Below are positions 8,185 to 17,300 of a stretch of 64,000 nt of DNA, in pieces. Origin of the DNA: CAYQCE01 sp964415885 (GTDB lineage Bacteria; Zixibacteria; MSB-5A5; JAABVY01; JAHJOQ01); the NCBI GenBank assembly GCA_964415885.1, contig CAYQCE010000004.1, forward strand, positions 41,279 through 105,278, in the 5' to 3' direction. The notes beneath the pieces are model-generated. The model searched no databases, had not been told where the DNA came from, and saw only the letters and a list, made by a program, of their open reading frames with translations. Numbering within the stretch: position 1 is the stretch's first letter; each line of letters opens with the position of its first letter. The translations under genes were made by a program, and so were the position numbers.

Positions 8185-9215
8185 GCTCCGACTACCTCAC
8201 GGAATTTCTCCAGAGCGGTCTCGCATTCCTGACGGGTAACATCGAGATGCGTCACGATCCTTATCCTGCTTTCGGATATCGCGAGCCCGAGGACACCGAG
8301 CTTTTGCCATTTCTCTACGACAAGCGGAGCCGTAATGCCGATCTTCGTGACATCGAATATCACAATATTCGTATGAACCGTATCGAGGTCGATTTTGACG
8401 CCCTCGATCTTCGCGAGACCCTCGGCCAAAAGGCGAGCGTTGTCATGGTCTTCCTTCAGCCGATCTATATGGTTCTCCATTGCATAGATTGCAGCAGCAG
8501 CGAGTATGCCAACCTGCCGCATACCGCCACCGAGCATCTTTCGCACGCGCCGGGCGGCGTCGATGAACGACTTTGTGCCGGCGATACACGATCCTATCGG
8601 CGCCCCGAGTCCTTTGGAGAAACAGACTGAGACCGAGTCTGCACATACGGTGTACGACTCAAACGATATGCCCTCCGCGACGTGTGCATTCCAGAGACGG
8701 GCGCCGTCAAGATGCACCCGGATGCCGCGCTCGTCGGCGAGCTCGCGCAGCTTTTTCATCTCATAGAGCGGGAAGACCGTGCCGCCAGCACGGTTGTGCG
8801 TGTTCTCCATACAGATCAGCTTCGTGCCCGGTGTGTGAAGTGATTGCTCCTTGAGAAGCGGCTCCACCTGCTCGCGAGTAATCACGCCATTCGAACCATC
8901 GATCATGTTCGTCTGTAGTCCCGAAAACACCGCAGCGTTGGCGACTTCATAATTCACCACATGTCCGAAACGCTCGACAATAATCTCGTCGCCGGGAGAG
9001 GTATGGACTTTAAGGCAGATCGCATTTCCCATTGAGCCGGAAGGCACGTACAGGGCGTCTTCCTTGCCCAGCCTCTCGGCGACCATAGCCTGAAGGCGAT
9101 TCACGGTTGGATCGTCACCGAACACATCATCGCCCACCTCGGCCTCGGTCATGGCCTTGCGCATCGCTTTCGTCGGTTTGGTGACTGTGTCTGAGCGCAG
9201 ATCGATGTAATTCAT
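8181..9215 (-). CDS. ltaE: Low-specificity L-threonine aldolase
   Basis: A 344-residue PLP enzyme of the aspartate aminotransferase fold that splits threonine or allo-threonine into glycine and acetaldehyde. The signature DLRSDTVTKPT is at the N-terminus and GDDVFGDDP at about 28-36. His 85 (FGHVVNYE) stacks on the cofactor, and Lys 201 in CFSKGLGAPIGS is the PLP lysine. ATG 9215 is chosen: AGGA lies 11 bases upstream and the family begins at this point. A longer reading from a TTG at 9254 would overlap the previous gene. Its stop overlaps the MBL gene. Confidence 0.93.
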   Translation of the reverse strand: MNYIDLRSDTVTKPTKAMRKAMTEAEVGDDVFGDDPTVNRLQAMVAERLGKEDALYVPSGSMGNAICLKVHTSPGDEIIVERFGHVVNYEVANAAVFSGLQTNMIDGSNGVITREQVEPLLKEQSLHTPGTKLICMENTHNRAGGTVFPLYEMKKLRELADERGIRVHLDGARLWNAHVAEGISFESYTVCADSVSVCFSKGLGAPIGSCIAGTKSFIDAARRVRKMLGGGMRQVGILAAAAIYAMENHIDRLKEDHDNARLLAEGLAKIEGVKIDLDTVHTNIVIFDVTKIGITAPLVVEKWQKLGVLGLAISESRIRIVTHLDVTRQECETALEKFREVVGA

Positions 9216-9243
9216 GCGGAAATCCGTCCTTTCCGAAGATCCC

Positions 9244-9882
9244 TCATCCGACAAACCTGATGAGAATGTGCATTGTCAATCCTGATACGAGCGGGACCGA
9301 TAGATTGTCATCCACCTTTGCACTGAAGGCCTCGGTGAAAGTGCCGACAACTGCTCCAATTGCACCGATCCACAATGGCACTCCCGGGACCAGAGCTACC
9401 GGGATCAGGCAGGAGAGAAAAAAGGCCGTGGAGCCCTCAACCGACTTGCTGTTGCGGAATTTGTGTCTGCCCCACTTTCGCCCTATAAGCGCACCAGCGC
9501 TGTCGCCTATGATTATGAAAGCGAGCGCACAAACAGCCACGGGTTTCGAGAACATCAGCACCGTAGCGACGGTCGCGATCATTATCCAGCTCGCACCGGT
9601 CAGCTTTCGAGATTCGTGGGGACGGATGAGCGGTCCCCAGATCCAGGCCACCCAACTCCACAGCTTCCATCCGCCAAGCCGAGCGGCATCGAAGAGCACG
9701 ATCAGAAATGCTGCGGGAATCAGGATGCTGAGCGCAATTGTCTTACCGAGTATGAAGTATCCAATCGGCATTATCAGCGCAAAGAGATGAGTGGCTTTAC
9801 GCCATCCCTCCTTGTCATAGCTGATATTTGCCTCTTCAACCATATCCATACCAGCAGACAAATGTCGATCAGACTCAGTCAT
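9244..9882 (-). CDS. Dolichol/diacylglycerol kinase-like (SEC59/DGK1/VTE5 family) membrane protein
   Basis: A 212-residue integral membrane protein with about six or seven hydrophobic segments. The motif block IIGDSAGALIGRKWGRHKF followed by KSVEGSTAFF is the conserved cytidylyltransferase-like region of the DGK1/VTE5/SEC59 family, whose members use CTP to phosphorylate diacylglycerol, phytol or polyprenol. The lipid substrate here is unknown. It sits between the parvulin lipoprotein and ltaE in one operon. The first ATG is used; it lacks a strong ribosome-binding site, and ATGs 11 and 13 codons in are alternatives. Confidence 0.8.
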   Translation of the reverse strand: MTESDRHLSAGMDMVEEANISYDKEGWRKATHLFALIMPIGYFILGKTIALSILIPAAFLIVLFDAARLGGWKLWSWVAWIWGPLIRPHESRKLTGASWIMIATVATVLMFSKPVAVCALAFIIIGDSAGALIGRKWGRHKFRNSKSVEGSTAFFLSCLIPVALVPGVPLWIGAIGAVVGTFTEAFSAKVDDNLSVPLVSGLTMHILIRFVG

Positions 9883-9894
9883 TGAGCTTTTTGA

Positions 9895-11736
9895 TCAGGG
9901 TGTCACCGGAACAGAATCGACCACAATCATGGAATCCGGATCAGCCATCTCGAGCGAACCACTCTGGATTGTTGTGTCCGGTTGACTCTCCTCTACCTCC
10001 TGGAACACGAATGCCCGCACCAGGGCGCTGTCTACGTCGACCGTCTTGCCCTCGAAAAGATCTTCGAGAAATGCCTGACGTGCGGAGTCGTTGTGCGCAG
10101 TCGCAATCCTGGCGTGAATCTCATTCCTGACCTCCGAGAACTCTCGCATGGGCCTCCTGTCCTCGAGCTTAATCAAATGATACCCATAATCCGTTCGAAT
10201 CGGGCGCGAAACACTGCCAACATCCAGAATCCAGGCGGCGTTGAAGAACTTGATCGGCATCTCATCGCGAGAAATGTAGCCAAGGTCGTAGAGAGATTCT
10301 CGAATCTCCTCGTCACCGGGATAGTACTTCATTGCCATTTCGTCAAAATCCGCGCCATCCGCGATTTTTCTTCTGACTTCCTCCGCTTGAAGCGAGTCCT
10401 CGAAGAGAATGTGCTTCACCTTGAGCGGTTGTTCGCTGTAGTATTCGTCCTCATGAGCCTCGTAGTATGCCTTAATCTCCTCTTCGGTCGGAGAGTATTC
10501 TCTTGGTTGATGGCTCCAGCGATAGTGCTGTTCCTTTAGCTGAGTCTCGAATGACTTCGCCTCCTCCAGGACATCCTCGGCCTCGAAATACCCGAGTTTG
10601 CGAGCCTCCGCAGCAAGGACATGGTGGTTGAGTGTACGGCGCATCGCTGTCTTTTTGTCTTCCGCGTCAAGCCCCGGAAGCCTGTTCACCATCTGGTGGT
10701 TGCGAGCAGCATCGATGAATTCGAAGGTGTAAACAGTGTCCGCGCCATCGATAATGGCAACCCAATCGTTGGGATCGAAAGCCTCGAGATCCTTCTTGAG
10801 GAGAGGTTCATTATACACGATGTCGGCCCGTTTCCGGAGGCTGTCGAGGAAAGCGTCGGCGTGCGCGGTCCGAATCCTGCCATCGAGACCCTGCTTGAGG
10901 TAGTCATACAACTCTCCTTCGAGTTCCATGTAACTCGAGTCTCGGAATGCGAGCATCTTCACGACGTGAAACCCGTAGCGAGTCTTGAAAGCCGGTGAGG
11001 TCTCACCCGGTTCGAGCGAGAACGCCACGGAGTCGAAAGTCGGCGGAGTCTGTCCTTTCTCGACCCACCCTATGTAACCTCCCTGCGCTCCGGATTGACG
11101 GTCGTGCGAATACTCCTTCGCGAGTTCTCCAAAGTCCTTTCCCCGATCAAGAGCGTCAACCACCTCCTGCATCCGGTCCATGGCGAGAATCTCGACAGAA
11201 TCCCTGGGAAGCTTCGAGTGGCTCTCGCCTTCCTCGAGATAGTCGGCCGGATTGGTCGAGACAAGAATCTGCGCTATCTCGGCACCGATGGGTGTGAAGA
11301 ACATCCGTTTGTTGTTCTCATAGAAAGTGTCGACATCCTCCGGAGTAATCTCCGGTGCTTCCGCCACAATGTCGTCCCACATATTCGCCAGTGCTATCCG
11401 ACGGACATGCTCCCGCAGTCTCCTCTGCGCCGCAGCGATAGTGTCGATCGAGAAATCCTTCGCACGCTCCTTGATGATATCAGCTATTAACATCTCCTCA
11501 ACGGCCTTGAAATTGTATTGGGCTGTGTCTTTGACGCGATTAAGCCTTGTAGCCTCCTCCCAGCCCATTCCACTCAGAACTTCGTTGAGGTCGGCGAGCG
11601 TGAACGCCTCGCCGTCCATTCGCGCAACCTCCCGCGATAGATCGAAAGTCTTAGTCTCCTGCTGCTTGTCCCCGCACGAGAGAACGAGCGCGATTAAAAC
11701 AACCGGAACAGAGAACGGTACGCCGATTCTTATCAT
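9895..11736 (-). CDS. Periplasmic lipoprotein with two parvulin peptidyl-prolyl isomerase domains
   Basis: A 613-residue protein. The N-terminus is a lipoprotein signal with lipobox LVLSC. A SurA-like chaperone region follows. The first parvulin domain contains GAQGGYIGWVEKGQTPPTF and ends near RYGFHVVKM. The second, more divergent domain contains LKVKHILFED and ends TDYGYHLIKLED. It probably helps outer-membrane proteins fold, and its operon partner upstream is itself a predicted outer-membrane barrel. It is unusually long compared with SurA (about 430) because of the linker between the two domains and a C-terminal Asp/Ser/Thr-rich tail. Confidence 0.9.
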   Translation of the reverse strand: MIRIGVPFSVPVVLIALVLSCGDKQQETKTFDLSREVARMDGEAFTLADLNEVLSGMGWEEATRLNRVKDTAQYNFKAVEEMLIADIIKERAKDFSIDTIAAAQRRLREHVRRIALANMWDDIVAEAPEITPEDVDTFYENNKRMFFTPIGAEIAQILVSTNPADYLEEGESHSKLPRDSVEILAMDRMQEVVDALDRGKDFGELAKEYSHDRQSGAQGGYIGWVEKGQTPPTFDSVAFSLEPGETSPAFKTRYGFHVVKMLAFRDSSYMELEGELYDYLKQGLDGRIRTAHADAFLDSLRKRADIVYNEPLLKKDLEAFDPNDWVAIIDGADTVYTFEFIDAARNHQMVNRLPGLDAEDKKTAMRRTLNHHVLAAEARKLGYFEAEDVLEEAKSFETQLKEQHYRWSHQPREYSPTEEEIKAYYEAHEDEYYSEQPLKVKHILFEDSLQAEEVRRKIADGADFDEMAMKYYPGDEEIRESLYDLGYISRDEMPIKFFNAAWILDVGSVSRPIRTDYGYHLIKLEDRRPMREFSEVRNEIHARIATAHNDSARQAFLEDLFEGKTVDVDSALVRAFVFQEVEESQPDTTIQSGSLEMADPDSMIVVDSVPVTP

Positions 11737-11763
11737 CTCACTCTTGATCCTTTCTTAAGGAAA

Positions 11764-12711
11764 TCATTTCATGCTGTAGAGAAGAGAAATCCTGAAGCTG
11801 TCGTCAATATCTTTTTCCTGCAAAAACGCTATATCTATCGCAATCTTTGACAGAGATACACCCCCGCCAAGCGTCAAACGTCCGACATCGGAGCCAATTC
11901 GCCCGAACACTGCATTCATATAGCCAACCTCGAAACCGAAACGACTGTCGGCAGAAATTGAACCCATCCAGTACTGCGCGGCATCACGGTAATTCTCGAA
12001 TTTGAGGTCGGCGTCGATAGCAGCGGTAATCACAAAATCTCCGATTCGCCTGCTCGCACCGATTCCCGGTATCACCGTCGGGTAGATACTCTCATCGGTT
12101 CCGTTGTCGTACGAAAGCAGAGTCGTCGTCGCGTCACGCACCATCAGCCCGGCAGTAATCAAGCGGCTTATTCTGTACTGGGCTCCGATGTCGGCGCCCA
12201 ATCCGTACGCCGAATTGTCTGCTATGTCTCGGTAGATAAACCTGGCGGAGACACCAAGGCTTAATCTCTCATAACGGGCCGTTGAATACGAGACGAGTAG
12301 CTGATAATCTGCGTGCCCCGATTCCTTTACCACTACCGGCCGATTGAGGCTGTAATCCCACTCAGTCAGCCTTATTCCGCCACCACCCAGTCGAGTCAGT
12401 GTGAACCCGCCATAGGTCCGGTTTTCAGGGGAGCCGAGCGGAGTGGCGAAGGCGATGTAGTCATGATTCAGCAACGATCCGAATGTCTCGGAGTGCATGA
12501 ATGCAAGCTGACGATACTCCGTGCCTGTAAGCCCGGCCGGATTCCAGAACCCGGATGTCGCGTCGTCGCATATTGCGGAGAACGCCCCGCCCATTCCGAG
12601 TGCACGCCCTCCGACACCGAGGTGAAACGGATCCCCGGCGTACTTTGCTCCGTACGAAACCGAACACAACAGTGCAAGCAAAACCGATGTAACAAAAGAA
12701 GATAACTTCAT
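11764..12711 (-). CDS. Outer-membrane beta-barrel protein (PorV/PorQ-like)
   Basis: A 315-residue exported protein with signal peptide MKLSSFVTSVLLALLCSVSYG. The segment GVGGRALGMGGAFSAICDD and then FWNPAGL is the characteristic opening of PorV/FadL-like barrels of FCB-group bacteria. Alternating amphipathic strands run to the C-terminus, which ends in SLLYSMK. Function is unknown; relatives act as outer-membrane shuttles or porins. ATG 12711 is chosen because it gives a clean signal peptide and coincides with the predicted transcription start; in-frame starts at 12732 and 12747 lie inside the promoter. Confidence 0.8.
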   Translation of the reverse strand: MKLSSFVTSVLLALLCSVSYGAKYAGDPFHLGVGGRALGMGGAFSAICDDATSGFWNPAGLTGTEYRQLAFMHSETFGSLLNHDYIAFATPLGSPENRTYGGFTLTRLGGGGIRLTEWDYSLNRPVVVKESGHADYQLLVSYSTARYERLSLGVSARFIYRDIADNSAYGLGADIGAQYRISRLITAGLMVRDATTTLLSYDNGTDESIYPTVIPGIGASRRIGDFVITAAIDADLKFENYRDAAQYWMGSISADSRFGFEVGYMNAVFGRIGSDVGRLTLGGGVSLSKIAIDIAFLQEKDIDDSFRISLLYSMK

Positions 12712-12718
12712 GATTCGA

Positions 12719-12747
12719 ATGATACCCGTCATGCCGCTATCTGTCAA
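12719..12747 (-). promoter_or_regulatory. Sigma-70-type promoter placing the transcript start at the ATG of the barrel-protein operon
   Basis: TTGACA (12742-12747), 17-base spacer, TATCAT (12719-12724) on the minus strand. The expected start, about seven bases on, falls at 12711-12713, while the ATG is at 12711, so the message would be leaderless or nearly so. No Shine-Dalgarno sequence is present. Confidence 0.6.
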
Positions 12748-12786
12748 TACAAATGAGAACGGACTGGGTTTCTGATTTTGCTCAAC

Positions 12787-12815
12787 AAAAAAGGGAGCGG
12801 AATAAATCCGCTCCC
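12787..12815 (-). terminator. Rho-independent terminator after the HMA-protein gene
   Basis: A perfect 9-bp stem, GGGAGCGGA (12793-12801) with TCCGCTCCC (12807-12815), and a 5-base loop. On the minus strand it is followed by six T residues (12787-12792). It lies about 30 bases beyond the stop of the gene at 12847. Confidence 0.92.
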
Positions 12816-12846
12816 AGATTTCGATGAGTTCTCGGTGCAGTCTTAC

Positions 12847-13536
12847 TTACTTGCCGGAGCAGGATAAACCTGCCTTCGTCTCGGCACCGGCAGATGCATT
12901 CGAGACCTTCGCATTGCCGTTACCGTCGGCAAAGCTCTTCAACTCTTCAGCACTGTAAGCGCCTTCCTGCGCATGATATCCGGCGTTCTCGATTGCCTTG
13001 ACGATATCATTCGAGGAGCACTTCTCACTGTCAAAATCGACATCGGCAATGCCGCTCTTGTGGCAGACGCCTACCGAACGTACGCCTTCGACTTTCTTGA
13101 TGGCTTCAGCGACCTGGGCCTCACAGCCACTGCAGACCATGTAGGCAACACCAAAGAGCGTGTGGGCGCTGGCCGGGGTGGCGGCAGATGTAGTCACGCT
13201 GGCACCCTTGTCCATGCAGCAAGCCTTGGCGGAAGCAGTGGTGGCTCTCGCGCCGGGGCACGGCATATCGCACGGCTTGCTGCAGTCCTTTGCCTTGTCC
13301 GCGCTGGCAGTTGTGGTCTTCACGCCGTCACAGGACTTTGCGCTGGCGTCCCTTACGCTCGCCCTGGCATGATCGCCACAATTCGTTCCACCAGCATTGG
13401 CCTTGATTACCTCGGCCTTGTCGGCGCGAGCGGTCTTAGTCTTGTCGCCACAAGCATAGCCCGTTGCGGGCGCCATTGCAAATGCGACCAGCGCGAAAAT
13501 TGCGACCATTGCTGTCAAACCACGATGAAGTCTCAT
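12847..13536 (-). CDS. Exported Cys-rich protein with C-terminal heavy-metal-associated (HMA) domain
   Basis: A 229-residue secreted protein. Residues 1-28 are a signal peptide. Residues 29-125 form an Ala/Lys/Thr-rich low-complexity region with scattered Cys (29, 53, 69, 85, 89, 93, 106, 107). Residues 126-190 form an HMA fold with the metal-binding pair in YMVCSGC (Cys 135, 138) and the usual EGVRSVGV strand. It has 13 Cys in all. It probably binds a soft metal such as copper or mercury in the periplasm; which metal is unknown. ATG 13536 has GGAGG nearby. It has its own terminator and follows an exported thioredoxin gene that could keep its cysteines reduced. Confidence 0.82.
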   Translation of the reverse strand: MRLHRGLTAMVAIFALVAFAMAPATGYACGDKTKTARADKAEVIKANAGGTNCGDHARASVRDASAKSCDGVKTTTASADKAKDCSKPCDMPCPGARATTASAKACCMDKGASVTTSAATPASAHTLFGVAYMVCSGCEAQVAEAIKKVEGVRSVGVCHKSGIADVDFDSEKCSSNDIVKAIENAGYHAQEGAYSAEELKSFADGNGNAKVSNASAGAETKAGLSCSGK

Positions 13537-13728
13537 GTTCTCCCTCCGATGAGTTTGAGTTATAAAAACCAACTATCTTCTAAACAAATCTTCTGTTCAG
13601 TTTTACGGTTTCGTTCGTCAATCAGTAACGACGACTAACTTTGTCCTCTTTGTATTACGTTAAACCAATCCCATTCGGATTAGTTCCGTTAAATTTCTGT
13701 AATGTAAGAGGATAAATCGATCCGAGAA

Positions 13729-14277
13729 TCAGCCTTTCCTGGAAACAAACTCGTTGTAATCCATCTCCTGATAGGCTGACGTGCTAATGAACTCAAGAGC
13801 ATTCTTGAACGTTGAGGCCTCCTGGTATCCAGGCAGCGGAGCCAGGCTCGTTCCATCCGGCTTCAGGAATATCATAGTGGGATAGCCGGTTACCTTGTAC
13901 GATCTGGTCAAATCCCTCTCAGATATCTCCAGGACCTCTCCGTCGGTATTGGTCACCTTGACCTTCTCTCGCGAATCGCCGTCAACTTTCGCGAGCACAA
14001 AACCGCTGGCCATAAGCCGGATCACTTCCGGGTCCTTGAAAGTCGTCTTATTCATCTTCTTGCAGAAAGTGCACCAACTCGTTGTGAAATAGACCAGCAC
14101 ATGCTTCTGCTCCTGCTCGGCTGTTTCGAGCGCAGTATCGTACTTCAGCCAGTTCAACTCGGTGGGCACCTCGCCGGCTTTGCCCTCGGTCTTCTTGTCA
14201 GCGGTCTGACCAATAGCGAGAACCACAAGGCTGATAACCATAGCTGCAGCGAGCATTATGAGGATTGTCTTCTTCAT
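13729..14277 (-). CDS. Exported thioredoxin-fold protein
   Basis: A 182-residue protein with an N-terminal signal or membrane anchor (residues 1-24). It has a thioredoxin domain with active site SWCTFCKK (Cys 69, 72) and the cis-proline loop GYPT (Pro 133). This layout matches the DsbD C-terminal-like or SoxW-like thioredoxins that reduce disulfides outside the cytoplasm. A 15-residue loop between the active site and cis-Pro (VTNTDGEVLEIS) is longer than in TrxA. ATG 14277 is preferred because GGGAG lies seven bases upstream and it gives a clean signal peptide. The next gene downstream is the Cys-rich HMA protein. Confidence 0.88.
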   Translation of the reverse strand: MKKTILIMLAAAMVISLVVLAIGQTADKKTEGKAGEVPTELNWLKYDTALETAEQEQKHVLVYFTTSWCTFCKKMNKTTFKDPEVIRLMASGFVLAKVDGDSREKVKVTNTDGEVLEISERDLTRSYKVTGYPTMIFLKPDGTSLAPLPGYQEASTFKNALEFISTSAYQEMDYNEFVSRKG

Positions 14278-14393
14278 TATTGATCTCCCGGCCTGCTTAT
14301 TTCTGGAGTACGTCTTATCGGTGATTCCGCTCGTAAATGTATGCAAAATCCCTGATAAATCAACACATATTTAATCTTATAACACTAATCCGG

Positions 14394-17300
14394 CTACACG
14401 GTTCCGTTATGATTGCGTGAGGACGTAACCTCCCAGCGGACCGCTCCGGCCCCGAGGATTTCAGTCAGTTTTCGTGTAAGTCCGGGCCGCGCTGAGGCTT
14501 TCAGCTTCTCAGTTTTCAGCACAACGCGCTCAGTACCGGTGTTCAAAATAAACTCAACTTCGGCCGAACCGGGATTCTGTTCGAGAACCTCCTCGATCTT
14601 CTCGAGCCGACCTCCATTGAAATTCGGGCCGCGCATGCTGAGTTTGAGCGTAAGCTCCGCCCCCTCCGAAAGCTCAGAGAGAGTCTGTATCTTGTCTGCG
14701 GTCACGGTAGCCTTGTCGTCCTCCCGCTTCGAGACCTTGCCCGACACCATCACCATCGACTCGGTCTCGAGGATTTCTTTTGTTTTCTCGAACAGTGCCG
14801 AGAAGACGAGAATGTCGGTCTGACCGGCGAAATCCTCGATTGTGACGAACGCCATCTTACGACCCTTCTTGTCCCAGATGATACGCAACTGGCTCACAAT
14901 CCCGCCGATCGAGACTCCGGCCCCATCCGGAAATTCGCTTAGAGTCTCGGACGTCGTCGACGCATAGGCAGTCATCAATGTACGATAGGTTTCAAGCGGG
15001 TGCCCGGATACATAGAAGCCAAGAAGGTCCTTTTCGTTTCGGAGAGTCGACATCTTGTCCCACTTCTCGGCCGGTCTGAGATCCGGCTCAACGACCGCGA
15101 TATTATTGTCGGCTTCCCCGAACAGACTCGCCTGGTCCTTATTTGCGCGCGAGGATTGTCTCGCCTGCCCGAATTTAAGAGCGTCCTCAATCGAAGCGAA
15201 CAGCTGGGATCGGTGCCCCGGTAGCGACTCGCAGGCACCCGCCTTGATCAGTGAGTCGAGCATCCGTCTGTTCATCGCGTGCAAATCCACTCGCGACACA
15301 AAATCGAACAGCGACTTGAATTCGCCGTCCTCATCGCGGGTCTTGAGAATCTTCTCGATCGCGCCTTTACCCACGTTCTTGATCGCACCGAGGCCGAACC
15401 GAATCTTGTCGTCCTCGACCGTAAACTCGGTGCGGCTATAGTTGATATCGGGCGGCAGAACTTCGATCCCTATATTCTTGCATTCCTCCATCAGAGTTAT
15501 GATTCGGTCGGTGTTGCCCATCTCAGATGTCATCGACGCCGCCATGAACTCCCTCGGATAGTGTGTCTTGAGATACGCCGTTTGATAGGCGAGATAGGAA
15601 TAGCCGGCAGCGTGTGATTTGTTGAACCCATACCTGGCGAATGTCTCTATCTGGTGAAACACATCCGCCGCGACGTCGTCCGGGACATCATTCTCCGTGC
15701 AACCGGCGAGGAACTTCTTTTTCTGCTCCTCCATTATCTCTTTGATCTTCTTACCCATCGCCTTGCGAAGGATATCGCCCTGTCCGGCGCTGTATCCCGC
15801 AAGGACCTGAGCTATCCGGATCACCTGCTCCTGATAAACTATAACACCGTAAGTCTCTTCGAGAATCGGCTCAAGAGAAGGATGGCTGTACTTCACTTCC
15901 TCCCGGCCATGCTTGCGATTGATGTAATTATCGATCGTGCCCGCATCCAGTGGTCCGGGACGATAGAGCGCGTTCATTGCGATCAGGTCGGTCAGGTCTT
16001 CCGGATGTAGCTTCCGCAAATAATCTCGCATACCGCTCGACTCAAACTGGAAAATGCCAACAGTCTTCCCTTCGCCGAAAAGCTGATAGACTTCCTTGTC
16101 GTCGAGTGGTATTTCATCCAGATCGATCTCGACACCGTGATTCTCACGGATCATCTTCAGCGTGTCATCCACGACAGTCAGCGTCCGCAGCCCAAGAAAG
16201 TCCATCTTCAGAAGCCCGATTTCGTCGATGCACTTCATGTCGTACTGCGTCGTTATTTCATCCCCCCTGGAGGCCTTAAACAACGGTACATACTCCGTCA
16301 GCGGCTTCGGGGCAATAACCACACCGGCTGCATGCGTCGAGGCGTGCCGTGCGAGACCCTCCAACGTCTGAGACTTCTCCACGAGCTCCCGCGCGGCCTC
16401 GCTTTCCTCCATCAGGCGTTTGAGTTCCGGCTCGTTCTCGAGCGCGCCGGATATGGTCTGTCCCGGTCCCGCAGGAATCATCTTCGCGATTTTGTCCACG
16501 TCGGCATACGGAATCTGCATCACTCGACCAACATCTCGTATCGACTGACGTGCCGCCATTGTGCCGAATGTTATGATCTGGCAGACATTCTTCTCGCCGT
16601 ACTTCCGGATCACATAGTCGATTACTTTCTCACGGCCACGGTCGGCAAAATCGATATCTATATCGGGCAGCGAGATTCTCTCGGGATTGAGAAACCGCTC
16701 AAAAATCAAACCGTATTTCATCGGGTCGAGATTCACGATACCGAGGCAATACGACACAAGTGAGCCCGTGGCGGACCCTCTGCCGGGTCCAACCGGGATT
16801 CCCTGGCTTCTGGCATAATCGGTGAAGTCCTTTACGATCAGAAAATACCCCGAGTAGCCCATCTTGATAATAACATCCAGTTCAAATTCGAGTCGCTGCT
16901 TCAGCTCGTCCGTGATATCATCATATCTGCGCTTCAGTCCCTCGTATGCCTCATGCCGGAGATATTCATCGAGGTCCGTAAACTCGCCGGGCAAAGGGAA
17001 CTCCGGCAGATGGTTCTTGCCGAGCTCGAGATCGAAGTTGCACATCTCGGTAATCCGCAGAGTATTTTCGATCGCCTCCGGGTACGCTCCGAACAGCTCT
17101 TTCATCTCCTCGGGCGTCTTTACGTAGATTTGGTCGGTCTCATACTTCATCCGGTCGGTGTCGGAGAGGAACTTGCCGGTCTGAATACACAGCAGGGCGT
17201 CGTGCGCCTCGGAGTCCTTCTGGTGCAGGTAGTGGCAGTCGTTTGTTCCAACGAGACCTATGCCGAGCTTCTTCGAGAGACGAATGAGCCTCTCCTTGTT

